In this document: in pieces, positions 15,663 through 23,913 of the stretch
How the letters are laid out: the number at the start of each line of letters is the position of its first letter
How positions within the stretch are numbered: position 1 is the first letter of the stretch
Source: Georgenia sp. EYE_87
Lineage (GTDB): Bacteria > Actinomycetota > Actinomycetes > Actinomycetales > Actinomycetaceae
NCBI RefSeq assembly: GCF_023148685.1
Contig: NZ_JAHXNL010000004.1
Coordinates: 134,594-198,593, forward strand
DNA length: 64,000 bases
Reading direction: 5' to 3'
The notes under the pieces: model-generated
What the model saw: only the letters and a program-made list of their open reading frames with translations
Databases searched by the model: none
What the model was told of the DNA's origin: nothing
Translations under genes and position numbers: made by a program

Positions 15663-16996
15663 AACCCCCAGCTCATGGCCGGGGCAGTGGGCCAGCCGAA
15701 CGCCGTGGACGCCGCGGCGAGCGAGCCAGGGGCGAGCTCCGTGACGAGCCCCGCCCCGGCCAGCGCCGCGAGCGACGTGCCACCCAGGTACGCCGACGCC
15801 AGCGTGGCGACGTCCAGCGACAGGTGCGCCGGCGCCACGGTCCGCCCCGCGGTCGCCGCCGCGGGCGAGCCGACCAGGTGCCACCGGCCAGAGGTGGCGC
15901 CGAGGAGGTCGTCGCGGACCTCGAGGACGACGTCGACGTCGGCGGCGTAGCGGCGCGCGGCCAGGGCGGCGCCGACGTCCAGCAGCCGTAGCCAGACGCC
16001 GTCGTGCAGGCGCACCTGAGCCCCGCGCAGGTCGGTGAGCAGGTGCAGCAGCGCGTCGTCGACGGCGAGCCGGCCGGTGTGCACGCTCGCCATCAGGTCC
16101 AGGTCCGTGAGCGTCCCCCACAGGGCCCGCGCGGCCGCGGCGTCCAGCGCCACGGACTCGCGCACCTTCACCGTCCCCTCCGGCTGGCCCGCGTCGGACC
16201 ACGACTCCTTGCGCCGGAACAGCGCGTACGCGCGCGGCTCGCCGGCGGCGGTGCGCACGATCGCGATCCGGAGGCTCTCGGCGTCCTTCCGGGCGCTGGG
16301 CCAGTCCACGAGGTGCCCCGCGCGCAGCGCCGCGGAGCCGCGGCGGATCCAGCCCGGGCGGACGACGGCGGCGTGGACGCCCTCTAGAACCTCGCCGTGG
16401 CGCTGCGGGTCGAGCCGGTCGAGCTCGACGAGAAGGTCCTGCGCCCCGGGCACGTCGCGCAGCGCCGCCCCGCGCCCGACCTTGGCGGTGGCGTGCTGGG
16501 TGGCGACGCCGTAGCCGTACCGGCCGTAGATGCCGGTCTCGGCGGCGTAGAGCGCGGAGACCACCTCGCCGCGCCGGGCCGAGCGCACCAGATGGGCGGT
16601 CATCATCGCGCGCGCCAGGCCGCGGCGCCGGTGCCCGGGGTGGACGCCGACCCAGGTCAGTCCGGCGGTGGGCAGGCGCGCGCCGCCCGGGACGGGCAGC
16701 TCGAAGGCGAAGGAGGAGTGCACGGCGGCGAGCCGGCGCCGGGCCGGGTCGCGCTCGTCCCACACCCCGACGCTGCGGCCCGGCTCGAGCTCCCACACGG
16801 CCGCGGCCTCGTCCTCCGGCGAGAGCTCGTAGGCGAAGGCCCACCGGTCGACGTCGATGATCTCGGCACGGTCCGCGGCGTCGTCGAGCTCGGCGAGGCG
16901 GTAGCCGGCGGGCAGCGGCGGGATCTCCGGCAGGGTCGGGACGGGGGCCGGCGGTGCGGCGGCGGGGGTGACCGTCGTGGTCACGGGCTCGGTCAT
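15659..16996 (-). CDS. eis: Eis-like multi-site N-acetyltransferase
   Basis: GNAT protein of 445 residues related to mycobacterial Eis (enhanced intracellular survival), which acetylates aminoglycosides and lysines. It has the first acetyltransferase domain with LTWVGVHPGHRRRGLARAM (acetyl-CoA loop), a second degenerate GNAT domain and a sterol-carrier-like C-terminal domain ending in SWGF, whose C-terminal carboxylate is catalytic in Eis. The start at 16996 has no Shine-Dalgarno; CACGCT lies six bases upstream. Its stop overlaps the 3' end of rpiB by four bases in the opposite direction. Confidence 0.88.
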   Translation of the reverse strand: MTEPVTTTVTPAAAPPAPVPTLPEIPPLPAGYRLAELDDAADRAEIIDVDRWAFAYELSPEDEAAAVWELEPGRSVGVWDERDPARRRLAAVHSSFAFELPVPGGARLPTAGLTWVGVHPGHRRRGLARAMMTAHLVRSARRGEVVSALYAAETGIYGRYGYGVATQHATAKVGRGAALRDVPGAQDLLVELDRLDPQRHGEVLEGVHAAVVRPGWIRRGSAALRAGHLVDWPSARKDAESLRIAIVRTAAGEPRAYALFRRKESWSDAGQPEGTVKVRESVALDAAAARALWGTLTDLDLMASVHTGRLAVDDALLHLLTDLRGAQVRLHDGVWLRLLDVGAALAARRYAADVDVVLEVRDDLLGATSGRWHLVGSPAAATAGRTVAPAHLSLDVATLASAYLGGTSLAALAGAGLVTELAPGSLAAASTAFGWPTAPAMSWGF

Positions 16997-17049
16997 GGAA
17001 CCAGCGTGGCAGGGCCGCACGCCGTCGGCGAGGAGTTTTCCCGCGCGGC

Positions 17050-17748
17050 TCAGCGCGGGACGGTGGCCGTCCGCGCCGCGAGGGTGACGGCGAGGGGGAC
17101 CAGGACGACGACGGTCGCGGGCACCACGCCCAGCAGCGCCACCGCGGCGGCGACGAGGGCTCCCTGGGCCAGCCAGCGGCGCACCCCGCCCGGGGCGTCG
17201 ATGCCGCGCTCGGCCACCGCGCGGGCCCGCGCGTGCTCGCCGGCGTCACCGGGCGTGAGCAGCAGGGCCCGCCACGAGCGGGCGCGCACGAGCGCGGCGA
17301 CCGCTCCCGCGGCGAGCCACGTCGCACCGGCGACGAGGGCGCCGGTCCACCCGCCGGCCAGCAGCGCGACGGCGAGGGCGGCGAGCGGCGTCATGCCCGC
17401 GGACGTCAGGGCCGCGGTGACCACGGCGCGGCCCTCCGAGGTCCGCCGTCGGGCTGCTCCCGCAACCGCGAGGGCCAGGACGGTGACGACGACCCAGCCC
17501 AGCGCCGTGAGGCCGACGGCGGCGAGGGTGTGGCCGGCCCCGCCGGCCACGGTGGCCAGCGCCCCGGTGACCGCGAGCAGGCCGGCGGCGACCGCCGCCA
17601 TGCGGACCGCGCCCGAGCGCGCCCGGGTGCGGGAGGACTCGACCAGGGCCTTGACGTCGAGATGCTCGTGAGGGACGGAGTCGTCGCAGTGCTCGCACCG
17701 GTAGGAGTGGGCGGTGGGCTCAGGGACGTCGGTGGTGTGCGCGGTCAT
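17050..17748 (-). CDS. Membrane protein with N-terminal CxxC zinc-binding-like motif
   Basis: Unrecognised 232-residue protein. The first 35 residues carry RCEHCDDSVPHEHLD, two Cys and two His in a zinc-ribbon-like arrangement. After a cytoplasmic stretch come about five or six hydrophobic helices (AAVAAGLLAVTGALATVAG first, PATVVVLVPLAVTLA last). No transporter or enzyme family could be assigned. Its TATCAT -10 box overlaps that of the divergent alkyltransferase-like gene 22 bp away. Confidence 0.65.
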   Translation of the reverse strand: MTAHTTDVPEPTAHSYRCEHCDDSVPHEHLDVKALVESSRTRARSGAVRMAAVAAGLLAVTGALATVAGGAGHTLAAVGLTALGWVVVTVLALAVAGAARRRTSEGRAVVTAALTSAGMTPLAALAVALLAGGWTGALVAGATWLAAGAVAALVRARSWRALLLTPGDAGEHARARAVAERGIDAPGGVRRWLAQGALVAAAVALLGVVPATVVVLVPLAVTLAARTATVPR

Positions 17749-17757
17749 CGTGCTTGC

Positions 17758-17764
17758 GATGATA
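17758..17764. promoter_or_regulatory. Overlapping divergent -10 boxes
   Basis: The seven bases GATGATA hold a plus-strand -10 (GATGAT, six bases before the GTG at 17770) and a minus-strand -10 (TATCAT, ten bases before the ATG at 17748). The two promoters cannot both be opened at once by RNA polymerase, so the two genes should be expressed in mutual exclusion. Confidence 0.5.
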
Positions 17765-17769
17765 CGGGG

Positions 17770-18126
17770 GTGAACCAGGACCGGACGGAGCTCGCGGAGC
17801 TCGTGCTCGACGTCGCCGACCAGGTGCCAGCAGGGGCGGTGACCACGTACGGCCTCGTCGCGGAGGCGGTCCGGGCCCTCACCGGGCACGGCCACCCCCG
17901 CCATGTGGGATCGGTCATGGCCGCGTTCGGCGGCGAGGTGCCCTGGTGGCGGGTGGTGCGCGCCGACGGCACGCTTCCGCGCCAGCTCCGCGAGCGGGCC
18001 CTCGAGCACTACCGCGCCGAGGGCACGCCGCTGACCCCCTTCGTCCCGGTGCGCGTCGACCTCGAGCGCGCGCTGTGGGACGCCCCCTCGCGCTGGCAGG
18101 CCCCCGTGGCGGGTCCCCGTGCCTGA
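17770..18126 (+). CDS. Alkyltransferase-like protein (ATL)
   Basis: DNA-binding protein of 118 residues with the fold of the C-terminal domain of O6-alkylguanine-DNA alkyltransferase. The family signature PCHR is here PWWR (in GGEVPWWRVV), so the acceptor cysteine is Trp and the protein cannot repair DNA itself. ATL proteins flag O6-alkylguanine for nucleotide excision repair. PAGAVTTYG and RHVGSVMAA are the helix-turn-helix and arginine-finger regions. It overlaps the start of the glycosylase gene by 8 bp, making a repair operon. Leaderless GTG start. Confidence 0.9.
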   Translation: MNQDRTELAELVLDVADQVPAGAVTTYGLVAEAVRALTGHGHPRHVGSVMAAFGGEVPWWRVVRADGTLPRQLRERALEHYRAEGTPLTPFVPVRVDLERALWDAPSRWQAPVAGPRA

Positions 18127-19075
18127 GGGGCACACCGTCCACCGCCTCGCGCACGCCTTCCGTGAGCTCTTCGGCGGGCAGCGGCTCTCCGTGAGCTCAC
18201 CCCAGGGCCGGTTCGCCGCGGGCGCCGCCCTGCTGGACGGCCGGGTCCTGACCGCGACGGAGGCGCACGGCAAGCAGCTGTTCCTCGCGTTCTCGCCCGG
18301 TGGCGGCTACGGCATCGACGGCGACGGCGACGGCCCTGCCGGCGACGGCGTCCGCTGGCTGCGCGTCCACCTCGGCCTCTACGGATCCTGGACCTTCGCG
18401 GGCGACGAGAGCTTCACCGCCCCGCACGCGATCGGCGCGCCCCGCCGTCGGGTCTCGGAGGAGGAGACCGCGCTCGCGGAGCAGCCGGGCAACGGCGTGG
18501 CGGTCGGCGACTGGTCCCCGCCCGCGCCGCGCGGCGCGGTCCGGGTGCGGCTGCGCGGCGAGCACGGCGTGGCGGACCTCACCGGCCCCACCGCGTGCGA
18601 GGTGGTCAGCGCCGGCGAGAAGGAGGCCGTGCACGCCCGCCTGGGCCCGGACCCGCTGCGGCCCGACGGCGATCCCGCGGCCTTCGTCGCGGGCGTGCGG
18701 GCGCGCCGACGGGCGGTGGGGGAGCTGCTGATGGACCAGAGCGTCATCGCCGGGGTGGGGAACATCTACCGGGCGGAGGCGCTGTACCGCGCCCGGCTGC
18801 ACCCGCTGCGTCTCGGTCGGGACACGCCCGTCACTCGGCTGCGTGCCATGTGGTCCGACCTCGTCGGCCTCATGGGGGACGGGGTCGCCACCGGCCGCAT
18901 CGTCACCACGAGGCCCGAGCACCGCCGCGACGAGGACGACCGGTGGTACGTCTACCACCGCACCGGCACCCCGTGCCTGGTGTGCGGGACGCGGGTGGCG
19001 GAGTCGGAGATGCAGGGCCGGCGGCTGTTCTGGTGCCCGCGCTGCCAGCGGGCGCCGCGGCCGGCCCGGGGCTAG
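18119..19075 (+). CDS. Fpg/Nei family DNA glycosylase/AP lyase
   Basis: Base-excision-repair enzyme that removes oxidised bases and nicks the backbone. After start-Met removal the N-terminus is PEGHTVHRLA, with Pro as Schiff-base nucleophile and Glu next to it. A helix-two-turn-helix follows (MDQSVIAGVGNIYRAEAL) and then a C-terminal zinc finger with two C-x2-C pairs (CLVCG and CPRCQ). The 318-residue length and PEGH start fit Nei (endonuclease VIII) of actinobacteria. The GTG start lies inside the ATL gene, so the two are translationally linked. Confidence 0.93.
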   Translation: MPEGHTVHRLAHAFRELFGGQRLSVSSPQGRFAAGAALLDGRVLTATEAHGKQLFLAFSPGGGYGIDGDGDGPAGDGVRWLRVHLGLYGSWTFAGDESFTAPHAIGAPRRRVSEEETALAEQPGNGVAVGDWSPPAPRGAVRVRLRGEHGVADLTGPTACEVVSAGEKEAVHARLGPDPLRPDGDPAAFVAGVRARRRAVGELLMDQSVIAGVGNIYRAEALYRARLHPLRLGRDTPVTRLRAMWSDLVGLMGDGVATGRIVTTRPEHRRDEDDRWYVYHRTGTPCLVCGTRVAESEMQGRRLFWCPRCQRAPRPARG

Positions 19076-19151
19076 CGCCGGCCCCGCGCCGGCCGAGCGG
19101 GAGGTCCCTCGGCCCGCACGACCGACCGGGCGGCACCGCCCGCACCTGCGC

Positions 19152-19736
19152 TCAGATGTAGACCGCCGGGTCGGCCCAGGGGTCGGCGACCACCGCCGGC
19201 GCCGGGCGCGGCCGTGCCGGCACGCCGACGGCCACCGCGCCGGGCGGCACGTCCTTGACGACCACGGCGTTCGCGCCGACCTTCGCGTCCGAGCCGATGT
19301 GCACCGGCCCGAGCACCTTCGCCCCGGCGCCGATCGTGACGCGGTCCCCGACGGTCGGGTGCCGCTTGCCCCGGCTCATGGACGTCCCGCCGAGCGTGGT
19401 TCCGTGGAACATCACGACGTCCTCGCCGACCTCGGCCGTCTCGCCGATCACCACGCCCATGCCGTGGTCGATGAAGAGCCGCCGGCCGAGGACCGCGGCC
19501 GGGTGGATCTCGATGCCCGTGGCGGCCCGCGCGGCCTGGGAGATCAGCCGCGCGGGCAGCCGGAGCATCGGGTTCGCGTGCCACACGCGGTGCGCCAGCC
19601 GGTGCGCCCACAGCGCGTGCACGCCGGGGTAGGCCAGCGCGACCTCAACCAGGGTGCGCGCCGCCGGGTCGCGGCGGCGCGCAGCCTGGAGGTCCTCCAG
19701 CAGCAGCTGGCGGAACGGCACGCGGGAGTCGTGCAC
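19152..19736 (-). CDS. cysE: Serine O-acetyltransferase
   Basis: Makes O-acetylserine from serine and acetyl-CoA, the first step of cysteine synthesis. The 194-residue protein has an N-terminal helical region and the left-handed beta-helix hexapeptide repeats ([43 protein letters not shown]-like pattern), with the catalytic His in IDHGMG. The GTG start lies two bases after the cysK stop, so it is coupled to cysK and shares its cysteine-rich leader. It is a short form, usual in Gram-positive bacteria. Confidence 0.92.
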   Translation of the reverse strand: MHDSRVPFRQLLLEDLQAARRRDPAARTLVEVALAYPGVHALWAHRLAHRVWHANPMLRLPARLISQAARAATGIEIHPAAVLGRRLFIDHGMGVVIGETAEVGEDVVMFHGTTLGGTSMSRGKRHPTVGDRVTIGAGAKVLGPVHIGSDAKVGANAVVVKDVPPGAVAVGVPARPRPAPAVVADPWADPAVYI

Positions 19737-19738
19737 GG

Positions 19739-20674
19739 TCAGTCGACCAGGCCCTCGAAGAGGATCGTCGAGAGGTAGCGCTCCCCGAAGGACGGGATGA
19801 TCACGACGATGGTCTTGCCGTCGAACTCGGGCCGCTGCGCGACCTGCACGGCCGCGGCGAGGGCGGCGCCGGAGGACAGGCCGACGAGCAGGCCCTCCTC
19901 GGTGGCGGCGCGGCGCGCCCACCGCACGGAGGTCTCGGCGTCGATGTCGATGACCTCGTCGTAGACCTCGGTGTCGAGGATCTCGGGGACGAAGTTCGCG
20001 CCGATGCCCTGGATCTTGTGGGGGCCGGGCTGGCCGCCGTTGAGGATCGGGGACTCCGCGGGCTCGACGGCGAACATCTTCACCTCCGGCCGGCGCTCCT
20101 TCAGCACCTGCCCGACGCCGGTGATGGTGCCGCCCGTGCCGATGCCGGCGACGACCGCGTCGACCTGACCGTCGGTGTCGTTCCAGATCTCCTCCGCCGT
20201 CGTCCTGCGGTGGATCTCGGGGTTGGCCTCGTTGGCGAACTGACGTGCCAGCACGGCCCCCGGACGCTCGGCGGCGATCTCCTCGGCCTTCTCGACGGCG
20301 CCCCGCATGCCGTCCGCGGGCTCGGTCAGGACCAGCTCGGCGCCGAAGGCGCGCAGCAGCGCGCGGCGCTCCTTGCTCATCGAGGACGGCATGGTGAGCA
20401 CGACCTTGTAACCGCGCGCCGCGCCGACCATCGCGAGGGCGATGCCGGTGTTGCCCGAGGTGGCCTCGACGATCGTGCCGCCCGCGGCCAGCTGCCCCGA
20501 GCGCTCGGCGGCGTCGACGATGGAGACGCCGATGCGGTCCTTGACGGAGCTCGCGGGGTTGTAGAACTCGAGCTTGGCGAGCACGGTGGCGCCCGCGCCG
20601 TCGGTGATCTTGTTCAGGCGCACGAGCGGGGTGCGCCCGATGAGCTCGGTGACGTCCTGGTAGATGGTGGCCAT
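19739..20674 (-). CDS. cysK: Cysteine synthase A
   Basis: PLP enzyme that turns O-acetylserine and sulfide into cysteine. The 311-residue product has the cofactor lysine Lys45 in NPASSVKDR, the substrate loop TSGNTG at 72-77 and the phosphate-binding GTGGT. The ATG at 20674 has AGGAGA at 20690-20685, eight bases upstream. That ribosome site can pair with TCTCC at 20704-20700 in a hairpin. Together with the cysteine-codon leader at 20850-20794 this suggests cysteine-controlled translation of cysK-cysE. Confidence 0.95.
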   Translation of the reverse strand: MATIYQDVTELIGRTPLVRLNKITDGAGATVLAKLEFYNPASSVKDRIGVSIVDAAERSGQLAAGGTIVEATSGNTGIALAMVGAARGYKVVLTMPSSMSKERRALLRAFGAELVLTEPADGMRGAVEKAEEIAAERPGAVLARQFANEANPEIHRRTTAEEIWNDTDGQVDAVVAGIGTGGTITGVGQVLKERRPEVKMFAVEPAESPILNGGQPGPHKIQGIGANFVPEILDTEVYDEVIDIDAETSVRWARRAATEEGLLVGLSSGAALAAAVQVAQRPEFDGKTIVVIIPSFGERYLSTILFEGLVD

Positions 20675-20684
20675 GGGTGTCTTC

Positions 20685-20704
20685 TCTCCTTGGGTGATGG
20701 GAGA
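20685..20704 (-). promoter_or_regulatory. Hairpin masking the cysK ribosome-binding site
   Basis: On the minus strand TCTCC (20704-20700) can pair with GGAGA (20689-20685), the Shine-Dalgarno of cysK, across a 10-base loop. This is the expected blocking element of a translation attenuator. The stem is only 5 bp, so a larger fold upstream may matter. Confidence 0.45.
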
Positions 20705-20793
20705 CGTGCAGGGGTCGGTGGCCCGGCGCGGGTGCCGGCGGGGTGGTGAGCGCCTGGCATGCGGTCGTGGCCGCACGCTTTCAGCCGGGCGCT

Positions 20794-20850
20794 CTAGCGA
20801 CAGGGAGGGCAGCACGGACAGCACGGGTGGACGGGGAGCGTCGAGCTCAC
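20794..20850 (-). CDS. Cysteine-rich leader peptide upstream of cysK-cysE
   Basis: An 18-codon reading frame on the cysK strand starts at GTG 20850 and stops at TAG 20794, giving [18 protein letters not shown] with five cysteines (residues 10, 11, 13, 14, 17). A ribosome site (GAGAGGA) lies eight bases before the GTG. It ends 119 bp before the cysK start. Short polycysteine leaders upstream of sulfur genes are known in mycobacteria, where ribosome stalling at low cysteine opens the downstream gene. Here the target would be cysteine biosynthesis itself. Confidence 0.7.
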   Translation of the reverse strand: MSSTLPVHPCCPCCPPCR

Positions 20851-20961
20851 GGCGTCGTCCTCTCTGTGCGGTCGCGGCGATCTTGAAGCCTCAATCACAC
20901 TATCGCGTGGGCAGCGTCACACGCACCCGGGCGAGGGGTCCGTCTCAGCGGGCGGTCGCCG

Positions 20962-22032
20962 TCACGCCGTTCGGCCCCGAGGCTGCTCGCCCCCGTCCGT
21001 CCGCCCCCGGTCCGCGGACCGCTCGCCCGCCGTCGCACGGGCGCGCTCGGCGAAGGTGTTGAGCAGCGCGGCACCGGTCGCGGCGTCGTCGACCGTGACC
21101 ACGAACCGCCGGCCGCCGGAGCGCTCGACGGCGATCGACTCACCGCCGCGGACCACGACGCCGACCGTGCCGTTCACGGCCGTGCGCAGGCCCCAGCCCC
21201 CGAACTCCCGCGAGGGGGAGACCCGACGGGTCGAGGCCTCGACGACCTCGTGCGCGGGCACGTGCTGACGCGGCCAGCCCAGCGCGCCGCGCGCGGTCAG
21301 TCCGCTCGCGTCCACGCGCACCTGCCACACCAGCATGGTGAGCAGGAGCAGGAGCGTGCCGAGCATGACCAGGGCCACGAGCCAGCTCGCCGCGACGACC
21401 GCGACCCAGGCGGAGAGCCCGAGGTACAGGGCCAGTGCGAGGCCGCCCCACCGCACGAGCACCGCATTCGGCCCGGCCGTGCGGATCCACACCGCCCGCT
21501 CCGTCCCCGCGAGCGGGGTGCGTGCGGCCGACGCAGGGACCGGGGCGGTGGCGGGCAGGTCCGGGTCGGGTCCGGCCAGCGCCCCCGCGGCGACGCCGAC
21601 GAGCACGGCGGCCACCACGGTGAGCGTGAGGCCGAGGTCGGGTGCCTCGGCGGCGGTCGCGTCGGCGAGGTCGACCTGCGTGGCAACCATGGTGACCAGC
21701 AGACCGCCGAAGAAGACGGCCGTCCCCGACGCCAGCCCCAGCACCGTGCGCCGGGTGAGCGCCGTGCGGCCGACCCTCAGCGAGAGGACCGCGAGCACGA
21801 CCAGGCTGATCCCGCCCGACACGCCGGTCACCGTGACCAGGTCGCCCGCCGAGCCGACGCGGTCCACGACCCCGCCGACGCCCCAGTGCAGGGCCACCCG
21901 TTCGGGCAGACGCGGCAGCCAGGAGGCCACCAGCGCCCAGGCGGCGGCGGTGACGGCCAGCGGGACCGCCACGCCCAGCAGCCAGGCGCGCGTGCGGTGG
22001 GGGAGCGGCGGGCGGGGGGCGTCGGCGGTCAT
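20962..22032 (-). CDS. DUF1648-type membrane protein
   Basis: Membrane protein of 356 residues with six or seven hydrophobic helices. The N-terminal region (SWLPRLPERVALHWGVGGVVDRVGS) matches the DUF1648 pattern found beside GntR/YtrA regulators; the C-terminal third is a soluble domain. It starts at the ATG at 22032, which overlaps the stop of the GntR gene (ATGA). Pairing with a YtrA-type regulator suggests a cell-envelope stress or antibiotic response, but its activity is unknown. Confidence 0.8.
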   Translation of the reverse strand: MTADAPRPPLPHRTRAWLLGVAVPLAVTAAAWALVASWLPRLPERVALHWGVGGVVDRVGSAGDLVTVTGVSGGISLVVLAVLSLRVGRTALTRRTVLGLASGTAVFFGGLLVTMVATQVDLADATAAEAPDLGLTLTVVAAVLVGVAAGALAGPDPDLPATAPVPASAARTPLAGTERAVWIRTAGPNAVLVRWGGLALALYLGLSAWVAVVAASWLVALVMLGTLLLLLTMLVWQVRVDASGLTARGALGWPRQHVPAHEVVEASTRRVSPSREFGGWGLRTAVNGTVGVVVRGGESIAVERSGGRRFVVTVDDAATGAALLNTFAERARATAGERSADRGRTDGGEQPRGRTA

Positions 22033-22388
22033 CGGTTCTCCTCGGGTCGGTCGATCATGGCGGCGACGGCGCTGAGCGGCAGTCCGAGGCGTCCCGCCTC
22101 GCGGCGGACCTCGTCGATGGCCCGGCCCAGCCGGTCGTACTGCTCGGTGGCGCGGGCCGTGATCACCGCGCCGCGGCCCCGACGCAGCTCCACGAGGCCC
22201 TCGTCGCGCAGCACCTGATAGGCGTGCAGCACGGTGTGCTGGTTGATCTCCAGGGACTCGGCGAGGTCACGGGCGGCGGGAAGGCGCTCGCCGCTGCGCA
22301 GCGCGCCGTCCACGACCGCCACCCGGACCTGTGCCGCCAGCTGCTCGAAGAGCGGGCGGGCGGAGGCGGGGTCGACGCGAAGCAGCAT
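22029..22388 (-). CDS. GntR-family regulator, YtrA subfamily
   Basis: Transcription regulator of 119 residues with a winged helix-turn-helix (LPAARDLAESLEINQHTVLH) and only a short helical dimerisation tail, the mark of the YtrA subgroup that represses small membrane-protein operons. It is the first gene of a two-gene operon with the DUF1648 protein. TATGGT six bases before the ATG indicates a leaderless message. An inverted repeat in the promoter spacer is the likely autoregulatory operator. Confidence 0.9.
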   Translation of the reverse strand: MLLRVDPASARPLFEQLAAQVRVAVVDGALRSGERLPAARDLAESLEINQHTVLHAYQVLRDEGLVELRRGRGAVITARATEQYDRLGRAIDEVRREAGRLGLPLSAVAAMIDRPEENR

Positions 22389-22394
22389 GACGCC

Positions 22395-22424
22395 ACCATA
22401 GTTGTTCTATGGCAACTAGAGCAA
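22395..22424 (-). promoter_or_regulatory. Promoter and operator of the GntR operon
   Basis: On the minus strand TTGCTC (22424-22419) and TATGGT (22400-22395) are 18 bases apart. The spacer is nearly filled by the inverted repeat TAGTTG-N8-CAACTA (22399-22418), which also covers part of the -10 box. This position fits autorepression by the GntR protein encoded immediately downstream. Confidence 0.6.
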
Positions 22425-22427
22425 TAT

Positions 22428-23075
22428 CTAGGGGTCTGCATCCTCCGGCCGTTCCACCACGGTCTCGCCGGCCGCCACGGCGGCCACGGCCCCGCGGGTC
22501 AGGGCGGCCACGGTGCCGGCGAGCTCCGCACCGTCGGCGGCGGCCAGGGTGAACCGCACGCCGTCGGCGTCGTAACGCACGCCGACCACCTCGACCCCCC
22601 GTACGTGCAGCTCCGCCTCCAGGTGGCCGGCGTCCGCATGGCCGACGTCCACGGCCCACAGCCCCACGGTCTCCGCCCGGACGCGCGGCGTGACCGCCAG
22701 GGCGCCCTGCACCGCCTCGGAGTACGCGCGCACGAGGCCGCCGGTGCCGAGCTTGGTGCCGCCGAAGTAGCGGACGACGACGGCGACGACGTTCGTCAGG
22801 CCGGCCCCGCGCAGCACCTCGAGCATGGGCATGCCCGCGGTCCCGGCCGGTTCGCCGTCGTCGGAGGAGCGTTCGACCCGGCTCGCGCCGGGCACGTCGA
22901 CGACGAAGGCCGAGCAGTGGTGCCGGGCGTCCGGGTAGAGGGAGCGGGCCTCGGAGACCAGTGCCCGGGCCTCGTCCTCGCTGTCCGCGCGGCGGACGAG
23001 GGCGATGAAACGCGAGCGGCGCACCTCCGTCTCGGTACGCACGTCCGTGCCCCTCGCGGGTCTGAGTGCGCTCAC
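22428..23075 (-). CDS. YigZ/IMPACT family protein
   Basis: Soluble protein of 215 residues of the UPF0029/IMPACT family, which in eukaryotes regulates translation control kinases; the bacterial role is unclear. Signature stretches are [23 protein letters not shown] and [23 protein letters not shown]. The GTG start at 23075 has CATACT exactly six bases upstream, so a leaderless message is likely; further in-frame upstream sequence lacks family similarity. Confidence 0.88.
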   Translation of the reverse strand: MSALRPARGTDVRTETEVRRSRFIALVRRADSEDEARALVSEARSLYPDARHHCSAFVVDVPGASRVERSSDDGEPAGTAGMPMLEVLRGAGLTNVVAVVVRYFGGTKLGTGGLVRAYSEAVQGALAVTPRVRAETVGLWAVDVGHADAGHLEAELHVRGVEVVGVRYDADGVRFTLAAADGAELAGTVAALTRGAVAAVAAGETVVERPEDADP

Positions 23076-23256
23076 CGCGGCAGTATGCCGCCCGGACGCG
23101 ACCGATCTCACATCGTCGGCCGTGCCCAGGCCGCGGCAGGTGGGGGCGGGGGAACTCACGCGTGGGTTAGACTGCTCCGGTTGGCCTGACGCCCCTGCCA
23201 CGTGGGAGGGTATACGTCGGCAATATCCCTCTACCTACGGAAGGAGCGGCAAGGGC

Positions 23257-23424
23257 ATGGCAGTTCCCAAGCGCAAGATGTCCCGCAGCAACACCCGCTC
23301 TCGCCGGTCCCAGTGGAAGGCTGAGCTCACCGAGCTCGTCGCCGTCCGCGTCCAGGGCCGCGAGGTCAAGGTGCCGCGGCGGCTGGCCAAGGCTTACCAG
23401 AAGGGCATGCTGGTCGAGGACTGA
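23257..23424 (+). CDS. rpmF: Ribosomal protein bL32, zinc-free form
   Basis: Large-subunit ribosomal protein of 55 residues starting [20 protein letters not shown]. It lacks the four cysteines of the zinc-ribbon form, so it is the C-minus (zinc-independent) type. GGAAGGAG lies about ten bases before the ATG. It stands alone, without the yceD gene that usually precedes rpmF, and is followed by a very strong terminator. Confidence 0.96.
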   Translation: MAVPKRKMSRSNTRSRRSQWKAELTELVAVRVQGREVKVPRRLAKAYQKGMLVED

Positions 23425-23441
23425 TCCTCGCCGCTGACCCT

Positions 23442-23475
23442 GACGGCCCCCTCACCGATCGGTGAGGGGGCCGTC
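23442..23475. terminator. Terminator of rpmF (34-bp perfect palindrome)
   Basis: A perfect palindrome over 34 bases, with left arm GACGGCCCCCTCACCGA and the matching right arm, 18 bases after the rpmF stop. It would form a very stable hairpin. Confidence 0.85.
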
Positions 23476-23520
23476 GTCGTCAAGGGGCGCGTCGCGACAG
23501 TGACGGGGGGGCCGGCGGGC

Positions 23521-23628
23521 GGCGGTGCGGGCGCACGCTCGCGGAGTGCCCGGGGTGGCGGTGCGGGCGCACGCTCACGGAGTGCCCGGGGTGGCGGTGC
23601 GGGCGCATGCCCACGGAGTGCCCGGGGG
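23521..23628. repeat. 36-bp tandem repeat, three units plus a partial fourth
   Basis: Three head-to-tail copies of a 36-bp unit beginning GGCGGTGCGGGCGCACGCTC, differing at a few positions, then a partial copy up to about 23640. They lie between rpmF and tRNA-Gly. A reading frame through them would encode a 12-residue repeat, but it lacks a ribosome site and is not called. Confidence 0.85.
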
Positions 23629-23685
23629 GCGGTGCGAGGCGGGGTGTCGATGCCGCCGTCGGGAACCCCGCGAAGATCGTGCTGG

Positions 23686-23756
23686 AGCGGGTGACCAGAA
23701 TCGAACTGGCACCATCTGCTTGGAAGGCAGAGGCTCTACCATTGAGCTACACCCGC
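23686..23756 (-). tRNA. tRNA-Gly (anticodon TCC)
   Basis: Full cloverleaf on the minus strand: acceptor GCGGGTG pairs with CACCCGC, D arm GTAGCTCAATGGTAGAGC, anticodon stem-loop CTGCC-TTCCAAG-CAG with anticodon TCC, and T arm with GTTCGATTC. CCA is not encoded. Confidence 0.95.
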
Positions 23757-23913
23757 GCGGGCCGGAGCCGCACGAGGATTCTAACCAGATCGTTCCGCTG
23801 GTGCGTGACACGTTCCGCCGGTGCCTGACACCGGCACGGCAGGCGGCCACGCCGTGTGACGGCATCGCTGTCGCGGCCCGTAGAATGCGGAACCGGCGCC
23901 GCCCGCGGCGCGA

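Noticed and set aside
20675-20951. SAM (S-box) riboswitch upstream of cysK
   Set aside because: No S-box core is visible; the cysteine-codon leader explains the region better.
23500-23694. Gly/Arg/Ser repeat protein over the 36-bp repeats
   Set aside because: No ribosome site, ends inside the tRNA-Gly region, and the repeat explains the open frame.
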